Assembly: GCA_965230765.1 (NCBI GenBank)
Contig: CBDDLR010000001.1
Location: 186,001-250,000 of the forward strand
DNA length: 64,000 nt
DNA from: Sunxiuqinia sp965230765
GTDB taxonomy: Bacteria; Bacteroidota; Bacteroidia; Bacteroidales; Prolixibacteraceae
Direction of reading: 5' to 3'
Both the position numbers and the translations under genes were made by a program. Below are positions 53,023-61,781 of the stretch, piece after piece. Each line of letters starts with the position of its first letter. Position 1 is the stretch's first letter. The notes beneath the pieces were generated by a model. That model had not been told where the DNA came from. It did not search any database and saw only the letters and a list, made by a program, of their open reading frames with translations.

Positions 53023-54393
53023 ATGAGTTATATTGAGAATTATATTGAAGAAAACAAAGATCGTTTTCTTGAAGAACTTTTTGAGTTAATCCGAATTCCA
53101 TCAATTAGTTCTATTGCAGATCATAAGCCAGATATGTACAAAGCAGCAGAATTATGGAAAAAATTGCTGATCGAAGCTGGCGTGGACAAAGCAGAAATAT
53201 TTGAAACTGATGGAAATCCGGTTACCTATGCTGAAAAGATTATAGACCCATCAAAACCAACAGTTTTGGTTTACAGTCACATGGATGTGATGCCTGTTGA
53301 ACCACTTGATTTGTGGACAACACCTCCATTCGAACCAGAAATCAGGGATGGGAAAATTTGGGCACGTGGTGCTGATGATGACAAAGGACAAGGTATGATG
53401 CATGCCAAAGCCTTTGAGCTAATGGTTAAAACCAACACACTTCCCTGCAATGTGAAATTCATGATTGAAGGGGAAGAAGAAATTGGCTCACCAAACCTAG
53501 GCAAATGGTGCGAACAAAACAAAGAGATGCTGAAAGCTGACGTGATCCTTGTTTCTGACACAACCATGATCCGCCCAGACCTGCCAACAGTAACAACTGG
53601 CTTGCGTGGTCTGGCATACTGGCAAGTTGAAGTGACCGGCCCAAATCGCGACCTGCACTCCGGGCTATTTGGTGGCGCTGTTGCAAACCCAATTAATGTG
53701 CTTTCAAAAATGATTGCTGAGATGATCGATGAAAAAGGGCACATCACAATTCCTGGTTTTTACGATGACGTTATGGAAGTTTCAGATAAAGAAAGAGCAC
53801 TACTAGCTGAAGCTCCATTTGATGTTGAAGAATATAAACAGGCACTGGATGTAAAAGAATTAAGTGGCGAAGAAGGATTTTCAACCACTGAACGCACAGG
53901 CATTCGTCCATCATTTGACATTTGCGGAATCTGGGGTGGTTACACCGGAGAAGGTGCCAAAACAGTATTGCCTTCAAAAGCTTATGCGAAGATTAGCAGT
54001 CGCCTGGTACCAGACCAGAACCATGAAAAAATTGCCGACTTGTTTATCAAACACTTCGAAAGCATTGCCCCAGGAACAGTGAAAGTTAAGGTTGAGTCAT
54101 TGCATGGCGGACAGGCTTATGTTTGCCCTATTGATTTACCTGCATACCAAGCTGCCGAAAAAGCTTATGTTGATGTTTTTGGTCGTCGCCCTGTACCTTT
54201 CCGTAGCGGTGGTTCAATTCCAATTATCTCAACATTTGAAGAAATCTTGGGAATTAAGTCCCTGCTAATGGGCTTTGGACTAGAATCTGATGCCATCCAT
54301 TCTCCCAATGAAAACTTCCCGTTAGAACAATTCTACAACGGTATTAAAACCATTCCATTGTTCTACAAGTATTTTGCTGAAATGGGAAAATAA
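53023..54393 (+). CDS. M20-family metallopeptidase (dipeptidase)
   Basis: 456-residue di-zinc peptidase of the M20/CNDP-like group, cytoplasmic (no signal peptide). Zinc ligands are visible: His86 and Asp88 in YSHMDVMPVE, the bridging Asp near 119 in RGADDDKGQG, and the Glu pair near 151-152 in IEGEEEIGSPN (catalytic Glu and ligand). A C-terminal His ligand is in SDAIHSPNENF. The dimerisation domain (about 195-340) contains NRDLHSGLFGGAVANP. It hydrolyses dipeptides or N-acyl amino acids; exact specificity unknown. It ends at a bidirectional terminator. Confidence 0.92.
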   Translation: MSYIENYIEENKDRFLEELFELIRIPSISSIADHKPDMYKAAELWKKLLIEAGVDKAEIFETDGNPVTYAEKIIDPSKPTVLVYSHMDVMPVEPLDLWTTPPFEPEIRDGKIWARGADDDKGQGMMHAKAFELMVKTNTLPCNVKFMIEGEEEIGSPNLGKWCEQNKEMLKADVILVSDTTMIRPDLPTVTTGLRGLAYWQVEVTGPNRDLHSGLFGGAVANPINVLSKMIAEMIDEKGHITIPGFYDDVMEVSDKERALLAEAPFDVEEYKQALDVKELSGEEGFSTTERTGIRPSFDICGIWGGYTGEGAKTVLPSKAYAKISSRLVPDQNHEKIADLFIKHFESIAPGTVKVKVESLHGGQAYVCPIDLPAYQAAEKAYVDVFGRRPVPFRSGGSIPIISTFEEILGIKSLLMGFGLESDAIHSPNENFPLEQFYNGIKTIPLFYKYFAEMGK

Positions 54394-54414
54394 AATAACA
54401 TTTGACTAAATAGA

Positions 54415-54456
54415 AAAAGGATGTCATCTTCCAAATAGATGACATCCTTTTCTTTT
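54415..54456. terminator. Bidirectional terminator between converging genes
   Basis: Perfect 15-bp arms (54415-54429 and 54437-54451) with a 7-nt loop, followed by TCTTTTT on the plus strand and preceded by A-rich sequence that gives a T-run on the minus strand. Its core GGATGTCATCT resembles the hairpin at 39759. Confidence 0.85.
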
Positions 54457-54474
54457 TAAGAAAGTCTTAAAAAT

Positions 54475-55158
54475 TTATTCATCGTTCCCGCGCTTGGTTT
54501 CAATAATTACAACTCCATTTGCCCCTCTTGACCCATAGATAGCCGCACTCCCGTCCTTCAACACATTTATACTTTTCACATCAGAAGGTGGAATTGAACC
54601 AAGTGCACTCCCATCAACTGTAACACCATCTACAACAATCAAAGCAGCACTACTTGAATTAATTGAGTTAATTCCCCGTATGATAATTTCATTATTTTGA
54701 ACACTCACACCAGCAAACCTTCCTTGTATCAGATCATAAATATTCCTAAAAATAGAAAAATCTGCATCCTTGCTGGTCATTTGCGATAGCGCATTCAGCT
54801 TTTCACTATCCCTCACGTGCCCATAACCAATTGCATATTCCCTCGCTTTTTCGGTGGGTTTTAGTTTCAAATTTACGGCAACTAGTTTAGTATTCTCTAC
54901 TACTTTTACATTCTGGGAATAAAAACCGTTTGCAGTAACTTTTAGCTTGTCTACAGGGTCAACATGAATGGCAAACCTTCCAAGGGAATCAGTCATAGCA
55001 ACTTCTTTCGAACTTTTTACTGTAATTTCAGCATCAATAACAGCCATTGTTTCAAAAGTAGTTACCACACCTTTCACTATTTTTTTCTGGGCGGAAGCTG
55101 GAAAAACAACAATAATTAATAAGCTTAGAAGAAAGAATTGCTTGACTATTGGCCTCAT
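54475..55158 (-). CDS. Plug-only TonB-receptor-like protein with carboxypeptidase-regulatory domain
   Basis: 227 residues. A signal peptide (MRPIVKQFFLLSLLIIVVFP, cleavage near ASAQ) precedes a carboxypeptidase-regulatory-like beta-sandwich (about 26-100, IVKGVVTTFETMAVIDAEIT, DSLGRFAIHVDP). A TonB receptor plug of the SusC type follows (about 120-222): DLIQGRFAGVSVQNNEIIIR, GINSINSSSAALIVVDGV, DVKSINVLKDGSAAIYGSRG and ANGVVIIETKRG. It stops there, with no beta-barrel, and no barrel-coding sequence lies beyond the stop. It may be periplasmic or a regulator of receptors. A candidate terminator separates it from the lipoprotein gene upstream. Confidence 0.82.
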   Translation of the reverse strand: MRPIVKQFFLLSLLIIVVFPASAQKKIVKGVVTTFETMAVIDAEITVKSSKEVAMTDSLGRFAIHVDPVDKLKVTANGFYSQNVKVVENTKLVAVNLKLKPTEKAREYAIGYGHVRDSEKLNALSQMTSKDADFSIFRNIYDLIQGRFAGVSVQNNEIIIRGINSINSSSAALIVVDGVTVDGSALGSIPPSDVKSINVLKDGSAAIYGSRGANGVVIIETKRGNDE

Positions 55159-55224
55159 AATTTCTGGTTATTTCCGATTGTATTTTAATGACACTTTCAG
55201 GACAAACAACCCTTAAAAATTCAA

Positions 55225-55279
55225 TAAAAAAATAACAAGTGTTCCGATCTTCCAGAAAAAGATGTTCCCACTTGTTATT
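55225..55279 (-). terminator. Terminator behind the double-domain lipoprotein gene
   Basis: Arms AATAACAAGTG (55231-55241) and CACTTGTTATT (55269-55279) around a 27-nt loop. On the minus strand the stem runs into TTTTTTTATT. Confidence 0.65.
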
Positions 55280-55412
55280 ATATTGGCAAAGTAAACAACC
55301 CCATGAAAGGCTCATCAGCTTATACCTTTCACACATTCTCCCCTTCAACAAAGCTGATCTGTTTATCGTTTTACCTGTTGTTGGAATTCATTTACCTTAC
55401 TATAAATCACTT

Positions 55413-56300
55413 CTATCTCGATGCAGTTCCCGTAGGATTGGTAGCAGCAGCATTGTTTGCCATGTTGTACAATGTATGGTCAGTTGCATCGGACGGTACA
55501 TTGCCCACTAATGGTTTTAACAGGAATGGAGCAGCACTATTATCCGGAACTGGCTCAACGGAAATAACAACAGTCTTACCTGCTAAATCTGTTGGGAAAG
55601 TCACTCCAGATGGTGCATTCATCAACAAGTCTTCACCTGGAAAAGGAGGACCAGCTGACGAACCACTAAAGGGTGCTGCATCATCAGCCATATCAACAGC
55701 TGTAAATCGGCCTGTACTTATTGGCGTGCCATCTACAACAGCCCAACCTTCATAAGCCCAACCGGCAGGTAGCGTTGGCAAATTCAATGCTGCACCTGGA
55801 CCTTTAGACGGATCCAACCACCACACACCACTGTTTTCATCCGTATCAGAACCACCGTCGGTAGGAGTTGCTAGAATGTAACCACCTGTAGAAGTAGTAA
55901 AGTCATCTCCCAAAGCCGCTGGATGCCCAACCGCTAAACTGGCGGAACCACCGGAAAAATCACCTGCCAAAATATGCACATCGCTAGGCGCAGGATCGTT
56001 GTCGGGACTTGGTTCAATAGTAAGAATGTAAGCCGTTGCAGCTTCCAAATCTTCTTCGGCTATCATGAATGACGATTTAGAAAGATTCCCTGAATTGTCA
56101 ACGCTGAACAAGCCTGCAGATACAGGGCTCCCGTTTACCATAATCCATCCTTCATATTGATAATCAGCACCGAGGTTTTCAAGACCTGAAATGTTAAGGG
56201 ACAAGTTCCCAAAGTTCGGGCCATCATCTTCATCTTCACAAGCTGTGAATACAACTAAACCTAATAATAAAATAAAAAATACTGAGCTTAACTTTTTCAT
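55413..56300 (-). CDS. Predicted lipoprotein with two RskA-C-like domains
   Basis: 295 residues. The signal sequence MKKLSSVFFILLLGLVVFTA ends at Cys21 in a lipobox (VFTAC), so it should be lipid-anchored. Two related domains follow: one with YEGWIMVNGSPVSAGLFSVD and ILTIEPSPDNDPAPSDVHIL, and one with YEGWAVVDGTPISTGRFTAV and VVISVEPVPDNSAAPFLLKP. Both match the layout of the extracytoplasmic domain of anti-sigma-K-type factors (YexWxxxxGxPxxxGxF ... xxxxEPxxxxxxP). There is no TM helix or cytoplasmic anti-sigma domain, so its role is separate from sigma binding. The region between the domains is Gly/Asp-rich. The two-component genes are upstream in the same direction. Confidence 0.75.
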   Translation of the reverse strand: MKKLSSVFFILLLGLVVFTACEDEDDGPNFGNLSLNISGLENLGADYQYEGWIMVNGSPVSAGLFSVDNSGNLSKSSFMIAEEDLEAATAYILTIEPSPDNDPAPSDVHILAGDFSGGSASLAVGHPAALGDDFTTSTGGYILATPTDGGSDTDENSGVWWLDPSKGPGAALNLPTLPAGWAYEGWAVVDGTPISTGRFTAVDMADDAAPFSGSSAGPPFPGEDLLMNAPSGVTFPTDLAGKTVVISVEPVPDNSAAPFLLKPLVGNVPSDATDHTLYNMANNAAATNPTGTASR

Positions 56301-56460
56301 GGTTTTTCGTTTACTTTTTACCTACTTCAATTTTAGGTCGTGTTCGGCATATTCAGACCAGGATATTCAAACCAATTCAGAATGGTTTTTATTCCTGATA
56401 CAAATATCCAATAGAAGTATCACAGCAAGTTCACGAAGTATTCAACTTTCCATAAAGATT

Positions 56461-57945
56461 TTAAGCGATAGCAGCAACCGGAAGATCAAAGACAAAGGTA
56501 GTACCCTTACCGTATTGACTAAACACCTGAACCTTGGACTGGTGCAGCTCAATAATTTTCTTAACAATCGCCAGTCCGAGCCCGGTACTTTGCTGGTCGG
56601 TTCGCCCTTTGTAATACCGTTGAAATACATTGGGCAAATCGTCCTGCTTGATCCCTTGTCCGGAATCAATAACTTTTACCTCAACCGTTCCAGGATCCTT
56701 TGTGTCAATTTCAATATTGATGGCATCACCTTCTTTGCAAAACTTAACAGCATTGTCAATTAAATTCTGCAACACACGGTCAATCATTGAAAGATCGGCC
56801 TCAACGAGAGGTACACTTTTAGCAATTACGGTATTAAAACTAATGCCTTTCTTTTTTGAAATCATTCGATATTTATTGGAAATATCGTAAACCAGTTCGG
56901 CAATTGAAAACGGCTCGGTATTTGGTTTTACCTGATTTGCCTGAAGCTTAGAAAGTTCAAACAGTTCTTCAACCAATTTCTTCAAACGCCCACAACTTTT
57001 ATAAATGATTTCCAGGTATTTATTTTGTTCTTCTTTGTCAATGTTTTCTTTCTTCAGCAAAAGCGTTTCAGCATAGCCCTGAATAGATGCTACGGGAGTC
57101 CGCAAATCATGAGAGACATTGCTAATCAACTCACGACGAAGGTTGTCAACCCCTTTTAGTTCTGTAATATTTCCTTCGATCGTTTCAGCCATTTCATTAA
57201 AAACTAAGCCTATTCGATCCAATTCGTTGTCGCTTTTTACAACAATCCGAGTACTCAAATCTCCATCACGAAATTGATTAATCCCGGCAATTATAGGATT
57301 CAACTTTCTGGTAATAAACCAAATAGCAAACAACCCAACAAGTGCAGAAACAAATAAAATAAAAACAATAGACCGAATGGAAAGCCCCAGGATATAACTG
57401 CCCATCAATGTGTCAGCAACAGAAACATACTCACGACTGGCCAAAACAATGTAAATATATCCAATCAGTTCTCCTTCATAATTAATGGGTGCCGCTGAGA
57501 ATGTTTTATATTCGCCCGGATTTCTGGGGTCATCGCCAAGAATAATACTGTTTTCTTCGTCTGCCAGGAAAATATCTATCGGTTCAAGATCAACTTCTTT
57601 TAACTTGACATCCTTTTTAGGAACCACATAATTCATAATCTTCCCATCCGGATCAAGAAGGTACACTTCAACAATCGGGTTAATAACCATCATCGAGTGC
57701 ATAATATCCTGAATTACAGCCTCTCCAATAACACCATCCGCTTCTTTAATAAGCGAATTAAGTCCTTCCACCGAACTGGCTGCCAAACCGCGGTTCAATT
57801 TCTGATTCACTTCAACTGAATATTTGCGTGATGACTCAACAGAAATGCGCAAGGATATTGCCGTAAACAGAATCAATACCAGCAAGAAAATTGCGGATAT
57901 CTGTAAATATAAGTTATTGAATATTTTAGGTTTTTTGATTTTCAT
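56461..57945 (-). CDS. Sensor histidine kinase with HAMP domain
   Basis: 494 residues. ATG 57945 is chosen over GTG 57951. TM1 is at about 15-33 (LQISAIFLLVLILFTAISL), an extracytoplasmic sensor at about 34-190 includes VEVYLLDPDGKIMNYVVPKK and looks PAS/CACHE-like, TM2 is at about 190-212, and HAMP is at about 213-265. The dimerisation domain has phospho-acceptor His279 in ISNVSHDLRTPVASIQGYAE. The ATPase domain has LIDNAVKF, DSGQGI and STGLGLAIVKKI. The response-regulator gene lies 17 nt upstream, so they form a two-component operon. Confidence 0.95.
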   Translation of the reverse strand: MKIKKPKIFNNLYLQISAIFLLVLILFTAISLRISVESSRKYSVEVNQKLNRGLAASSVEGLNSLIKEADGVIGEAVIQDIMHSMMVINPIVEVYLLDPDGKIMNYVVPKKDVKLKEVDLEPIDIFLADEENSIILGDDPRNPGEYKTFSAAPINYEGELIGYIYIVLASREYVSVADTLMGSYILGLSIRSIVFILFVSALVGLFAIWFITRKLNPIIAGINQFRDGDLSTRIVVKSDNELDRIGLVFNEMAETIEGNITELKGVDNLRRELISNVSHDLRTPVASIQGYAETLLLKKENIDKEEQNKYLEIIYKSCGRLKKLVEELFELSKLQANQVKPNTEPFSIAELVYDISNKYRMISKKKGISFNTVIAKSVPLVEADLSMIDRVLQNLIDNAVKFCKEGDAINIEIDTKDPGTVEVKVIDSGQGIKQDDLPNVFQRYYKGRTDQQSTGLGLAIVKKIIELHQSKVQVFSQYGKGTTFVFDLPVAAIA

Positions 57946-57962
57946 AGTCACTTCCCTTTCTT

Positions 57963-58658
57963 TTAATTTTCCCTGAATTTATAACCAACCCCCCATGTTG
58001 TTAGAATGTATTCAGGCTGTCCCATATCTTTTTCAATTTTCGAACGAAGCCTGTTTATGTGCGAGTTCACAGTATGCTCAAAGCCTTCAAATTCGTAGCC
58101 CCAAACCTGGCTCAACAACTGCATTCTTGTATAGGTTTTCCCCGGATTTGAGGCAAGGTAAACCAACAGATCAAACTCTTTGGGGGACAATTCAATGCGC
58201 TGTCCATCCATCTCAACAATTCGCATCCCAACGTTAATGAACAGATTCTCACATCGAAGTTTTACATCTTCTCCTTCAGTAGGTTGACTATTCATATCGG
58301 TACGGCGCAGAACCGCCTTCACACGAGCCAGCAACTCCCTAATTCCAAAAGGTTTAGAAATATAGTCGTCCGCTCCAATTTCCAATCCCAAAACTTTGTC
58401 AATTTCTTCTGATTTGGATGTGATCATCAAAATTGGTGTGTTGTTTTTTTCCATCCGAATGCGCTTGCAAACCTCAAAACCATCCATCAAGGGTAAGCGA
58501 ATGTCAAGCAATATGAAACGATAGTCGTTATTCATGGCTTTCATCAGGCCATCTTTACCATCAAAAGCTTGGTCAACTTCCATGTTCATATCAGAGAGGT
58601 GGATCGATATCAATTCGGAGATATCCTTATCGTCTTCAATTATCAGGGCTTTTTCCAT
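57963..58658 (-). CDS. OmpR/PhoB-family response regulator
   Basis: 231 residues. Receiver domain 1-120 with phospho-acceptor Asp52 in FILLDIRLPLMDGFE, the acidic pocket IIEDD at 6-10 and Lys in YISKPFGIRELLARV. Winged-helix DNA-binding domain about 130-230 (IELSPKEFDLLVYLASNPGK, RMQLLSQVWGYEF, HINRLRSKIEK). It is first in an operon with the kinase behind it. An 11-bp-spaced direct repeat TTATCACA upstream (58699-58717) is a candidate binding site, and autoregulation is plausible. Confidence 0.95.
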   Translation of the reverse strand: MEKALIIEDDKDISELISIHLSDMNMEVDQAFDGKDGLMKAMNNDYRFILLDIRLPLMDGFEVCKRIRMEKNNTPILMITSKSEEIDKVLGLEIGADDYISKPFGIRELLARVKAVLRRTDMNSQPTEGEDVKLRCENLFINVGMRIVEMDGQRIELSPKEFDLLVYLASNPGKTYTRMQLLSQVWGYEFEGFEHTVNSHINRLRSKIEKDMGQPEYILTTWGVGYKFREN

Positions 58659-58698
58659 AATTTTTTTTCCTTTGTAACATCCGAAAGGTAGCTTCTGT

Positions 58699-58717
58699 TT
58701 ATCACAGAATTATCACA
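58699..58717. promoter_or_regulatory. Direct repeat TTATCACA, candidate response-regulator box
   Basis: TTATCACA at 58699-58706 and again at 58710-58717, a centre spacing of 11 bp, equal to one helical turn. It starts 40 bp upstream of the regulator start codon. OmpR/PhoB-type regulators bind tandem half-sites with such spacing. Confidence 0.5.
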
Positions 58718-58890
58718 AAGGGTTAAAATTACCTGATCAAGTCTGGAGTTGTAAGTTTTAAGTACTTAAAGTTAAAAGAGAAGATGAGTGAATTTTTGAA
58801 TAAAAACCGGGAGATTCAATCCCAAATATTTTTCAAAGATTAACAAAAGCAAGTCGCTTCACTTTAAACTAATAACTTTTGAACTTTCTT

Positions 58891-60522
58891 TTAATGATAT
58901 AAGAACCGCTTAATTTTTTGGGTTGGTGTTTTTTCAAAAGGCACTGGATGAAGTACAATTTGTTGAATACGAGAAAATTTATTCACTTCTTCGTTGACCT
59001 TTTGCTGGATTTCATCCAATACCTCATCAACTTTCGAATTGATCTTATGAACAGCTTCGTCTTTCAATGATTTCATATTCTTAATGCGTTGTTCAATTTC
59101 TTCCATGTTCAAATGAACCATGGCAACCAAACGGCCTTTTTGCTGAACAACTAATGATTCCAACACGTATTCCATACGATTGATCACCGACTCAATTTCC
59201 TCAGGATAAATATTTTCTCCGCTTGCCCCAACAATCATATTCTTGATACGGCCTTTTATATATAAAAAGCCAGATTTGTCGAATTTACCCAGATCACCAG
59301 TACGGAACCAGCCATCTTCAGTGAACACTTCTTTTGTAATTTTAGGCTCTTTGTAATAGCCCTTCATAACATTGAATCCTTTGGCCTGAATTTCGCCCTC
59401 GCCAGTTTCAGGATCGGCATTGGCTATCCGCAGTTTTACGCCTTTCATAGGAATTCCTGTAGAAAGGTAACGAACATTTTTTCCAACTGCTCCAGCCAAT
59501 AATGGAGATGTTTCAGTTAAACCATAGCCAATTGCCAAGGGAAATTTGGCATCCATTAAAAAGCGTTCAACCTGGTTGTCGAGCTTTGCACCACCAATTC
59601 CAAAAAATTTCAATTCACCACCAAATGTTTCCATTAGCTTTTTACCGGCAACGCGGCTTAGCAATACCTGAAATGGCCTGATTTTGTACAAAAATTTGGT
59701 AATGGCTTTGCTGTTTATGTTTGGAAGAATTTTCCCTTTGTAGATTTTCTCAATAATCAATGGCACAACCAACATGATTGTTGGTCTAACCTCCTTTAAA
59801 GCCGGAAGCAACACCGGTGCTGTTGGTGGTTTTTTCAGGTAATGAACAGAACATCCATTCATAATTGGAAAAATAAGCCCCAATGTGTTTTCAAACGTAT
59901 GGGACAATGGAAGTACCGACAAGAAACGGTCATTCGGATCAACATACTGTAAAGACAAACTCTGCTGGGCAGTCCAAACAATGTTCTTGTGCGTGAGCAT
60001 CACCCCCTTTGATTTGCCTGTCGTTCCAGAAGTGTATATAATCGATAGTAAATCTTCCTCCTGAACCTCTACATAATTAAAGTTCTTTGAGTCAGAACTA
60101 AGCACATTAAAATCTTCAATAGGGATAATTTCCATTTTTGGAAAATTCTCCTTCGAGACTTTGTTTTTCAATCCCTCTGATACAAAAACTAGCTCAACTT
60201 CAGCATGCTCCAGAATATTTTGGATCTCACTCTCGTGAAAATCCGGAAGAATAGGAACAACAACAGCCCCAACAGATGCGATAGCAAAAAAAGCGATGCC
60301 CCAATTTGGCATATTTGAACTTAAAATGGCCACCTTAGCACCTTTCTTAATGCCAATCTTGTACAAGTAGCTCCCCAAAGATTCTACTTCAGACTTCAAC
60401 TCCTGATAAGTCCTGGTTTCTTCACCAGCAAATACGAGGGACGTTTGATTACTATATTTTTCAAAACTTACCTGAAGTAGGTTGGGCAATGTCAATTTCT
60501 CAAGCTCTTTCATATCGCACAT
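58891..60522 (-). CDS. AMP-dependent long-chain acyl-CoA synthetase/ligase
   Basis: About 543 residues of the ANL superfamily, activating a fatty acid with ATP and CoA. The P-loop is SIIYTSGTTGKSKGVMLTHK, followed by LPLSHTFENTLG, the linker YGLTETSPLLAG, GEIQAKGFNVMKGYYKEPK and the hinge TGDLGKFDKSGFLYIKGRIK. The C-terminal domain includes ENIYPEEIESVINRM and the catalytic Lys near TPTQKIKRFLY at the very end. Start 60522 is chosen for the AGGGA 6 nt upstream; 60513 (MKELEKLT) is an equal alternative. The chain-length preference is unknown. A TAnnTTTG element lies upstream. Confidence 0.9.
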   Translation of the reverse strand: MCDMKELEKLTLPNLLQVSFEKYSNQTSLVFAGEETRTYQELKSEVESLGSYLYKIGIKKGAKVAILSSNMPNWGIAFFAIASVGAVVVPILPDFHESEIQNILEHAEVELVFVSEGLKNKVSKENFPKMEIIPIEDFNVLSSDSKNFNYVEVQEEDLLSIIYTSGTTGKSKGVMLTHKNIVWTAQQSLSLQYVDPNDRFLSVLPLSHTFENTLGLIFPIMNGCSVHYLKKPPTAPVLLPALKEVRPTIMLVVPLIIEKIYKGKILPNINSKAITKFLYKIRPFQVLLSRVAGKKLMETFGGELKFFGIGGAKLDNQVERFLMDAKFPLAIGYGLTETSPLLAGAVGKNVRYLSTGIPMKGVKLRIANADPETGEGEIQAKGFNVMKGYYKEPKITKEVFTEDGWFRTGDLGKFDKSGFLYIKGRIKNMIVGASGENIYPEEIESVINRMEYVLESLVVQQKGRLVAMVHLNMEEIEQRIKNMKSLKDEAVHKINSKVDEVLDEIQQKVNEEVNKFSRIQQIVLHPVPFEKTPTQKIKRFLYH

Positions 60523-60563
60523 ATAATTCCCTGTAAAACAGAGAAAAAACAATTAAAGTTCAG

Positions 60564-60571
60564 CAAAAATA
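60564..60571 (-). promoter_or_regulatory. Candidate -7 promoter element for the acyl-CoA ligase
   Basis: Minus-strand TATTTTTG matches TAnnTTTG, 41 nt before the chosen start. Confidence 0.5.
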
Positions 60572-60717
60572 ATTATTTAGCTAATACGAACGTGTTTTTT
60601 AACTTTCTTTTTGAAACGGTTTGCTGAAACAATTTTGATTATTCATTTGTAATTTCATTCTGTTCGAAGTAATTTGCAATATACAATAGTAACCCCCTAA
60701 CAGGATTTACAACGGCC

Positions 60718-61365
60718 ATGAACCAGCAAGATCATATTATTGCAACAGAAGAATATATTCGCCTAAAGTTTACAGCTGAAGGAAGCGGACATGATTGGTG
60801 GCACATTGATCGAGTTAGAAAACTTGCTCTAAAAATTGCTGAAAATGAAAAAGCTGATCCATATTTGGTTGAAATGATTGCCTTACTGCACGATTTGGAT
60901 GACTGGAAAATTAGCGAAAGTGAGGAAGAATTAAAGAACACCCGAAAATGGCTTGCAAGTCTTCAGATAGAAAAGAATCAAATTGATGGGATTTGTGAAA
61001 TGATTGAGCAAATTTCCTACAAAGGTGCTGGAGTAAAAACCAAACCCGACATTCTTGAAGCTCAAATTGTGCAAGATGCTGACCGACTCGATGCCATTGG
61101 TGCGATTGGAATTGCAAGGGCATTTGCTTTTGGTGGGAACAAGAACCGCTTGCTACATGACCCTGTTTCTGAACCGGAATTCCATGCTAATTTTGAAGAA
61201 TACAAATCAGCTAAAGGCACAACTATCAATCACTTCTACGAAAAATTGCTTCTGCTAAAAGATATGATGAATACCAATTCTGCAAAAGCCATCGCTGCTG
61301 GAAGGCATTTGTTCATGGAACACTATATGCAACAGTTTTTTCAGGAATGGGAAGCAATTGAATAA
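60718..61365 (+). CDS. HD-domain phosphohydrolase
   Basis: 215 residues. The HD motif is split as in YedJ-like proteins: first His in SGHDWWHIDRVRKLAL near residue 24, HD in MIALLHDLDDWK near residue 60, and a final metal-binding Asp in VQDADRLDAIGAIGIARAFA near residue 121. This is the metal-dependent phosphohydrolase fold that acts on nucleotides or related phosphates in various members; the substrate here is unknown. It is followed by the VOC gene in the same direction after 25 nt, a probable small operon. Confidence 0.9.
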   Translation: MNQQDHIIATEEYIRLKFTAEGSGHDWWHIDRVRKLALKIAENEKADPYLVEMIALLHDLDDWKISESEEELKNTRKWLASLQIEKNQIDGICEMIEQISYKGAGVKTKPDILEAQIVQDADRLDAIGAIGIARAFAFGGNKNRLLHDPVSEPEFHANFEEYKSAKGTTINHFYEKLLLLKDMMNTNSAKAIAAGRHLFMEHYMQQFFQEWEAIE

Positions 61366-61390
61366 TTTTATTACGTAATTTTAACCAACT

Positions 61391-61780
61391 ATGAGAATTT
61401 CACATATTGCCATATGGACGACTGACCTTGAAGGTATGCGAAATTTTTACCTTCATTATTTTGACGCCAGTTCAAGCACGCCATATTTTAACCACACACG
61501 GGATTTCAAATCCTACTTTATCAAATTTGATGGGGACTGTAGCATTGAGTTGATGCAAATGCCATCAATACCAAAATCCAGGAATTCTACTGAAAAACAA
61601 TATTTGGGCATCACCCATTTTGCCATAAAAGTGGGTTCAAAAATGAAAGTGGACAAGCTTACCAAACAGCTAAAAGATGATGGCTTTCGTGTTGTTGGGG
61701 AACCCAGAACCACTGGTGATGGTTTTTACGAATCGGTAATTCTCGACCCTGAAGGGAACAGGGTTGAAATAATCGCATAA
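61391..61780 (+). CDS. VOC-family (glyoxalase/dioxygenase-like) protein
   Basis: 129 residues: two beta-alpha-beta-beta-beta modules forming a vicinal-oxygen-chelate metal site. Module 1 is MRISHIAIWTTDLEGMRNFY with the His ligand at residue 5 and Glu in SIELMQMPSI. Module 2 is GITHFAIKVGSKMKVDKLTK with His and the terminal Glu in DPEGNRVEIIA. The metal-ligand pattern (His/Glu/His/Glu) matches glyoxalase-like enzymes. Reactions differ widely in this family (isomerisation, epoxide opening, extradiol cleavage), so none is assigned. Confidence 0.88.
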   Translation: MRISHIAIWTTDLEGMRNFYLHYFDASSSTPYFNHTRDFKSYFIKFDGDCSIELMQMPSIPKSRNSTEKQYLGITHFAIKVGSKMKVDKLTKQLKDDGFRVVGEPRTTGDGFYESVILDPEGNRVEIIA

Positions 61781-61781
61781 A

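Noticed and set aside
55303..55755. 150-codon plus-strand frame
   Set aside because: Antisense to the lipoprotein gene 55413-56300, which has a signal peptide, a lipobox and repeated domains.
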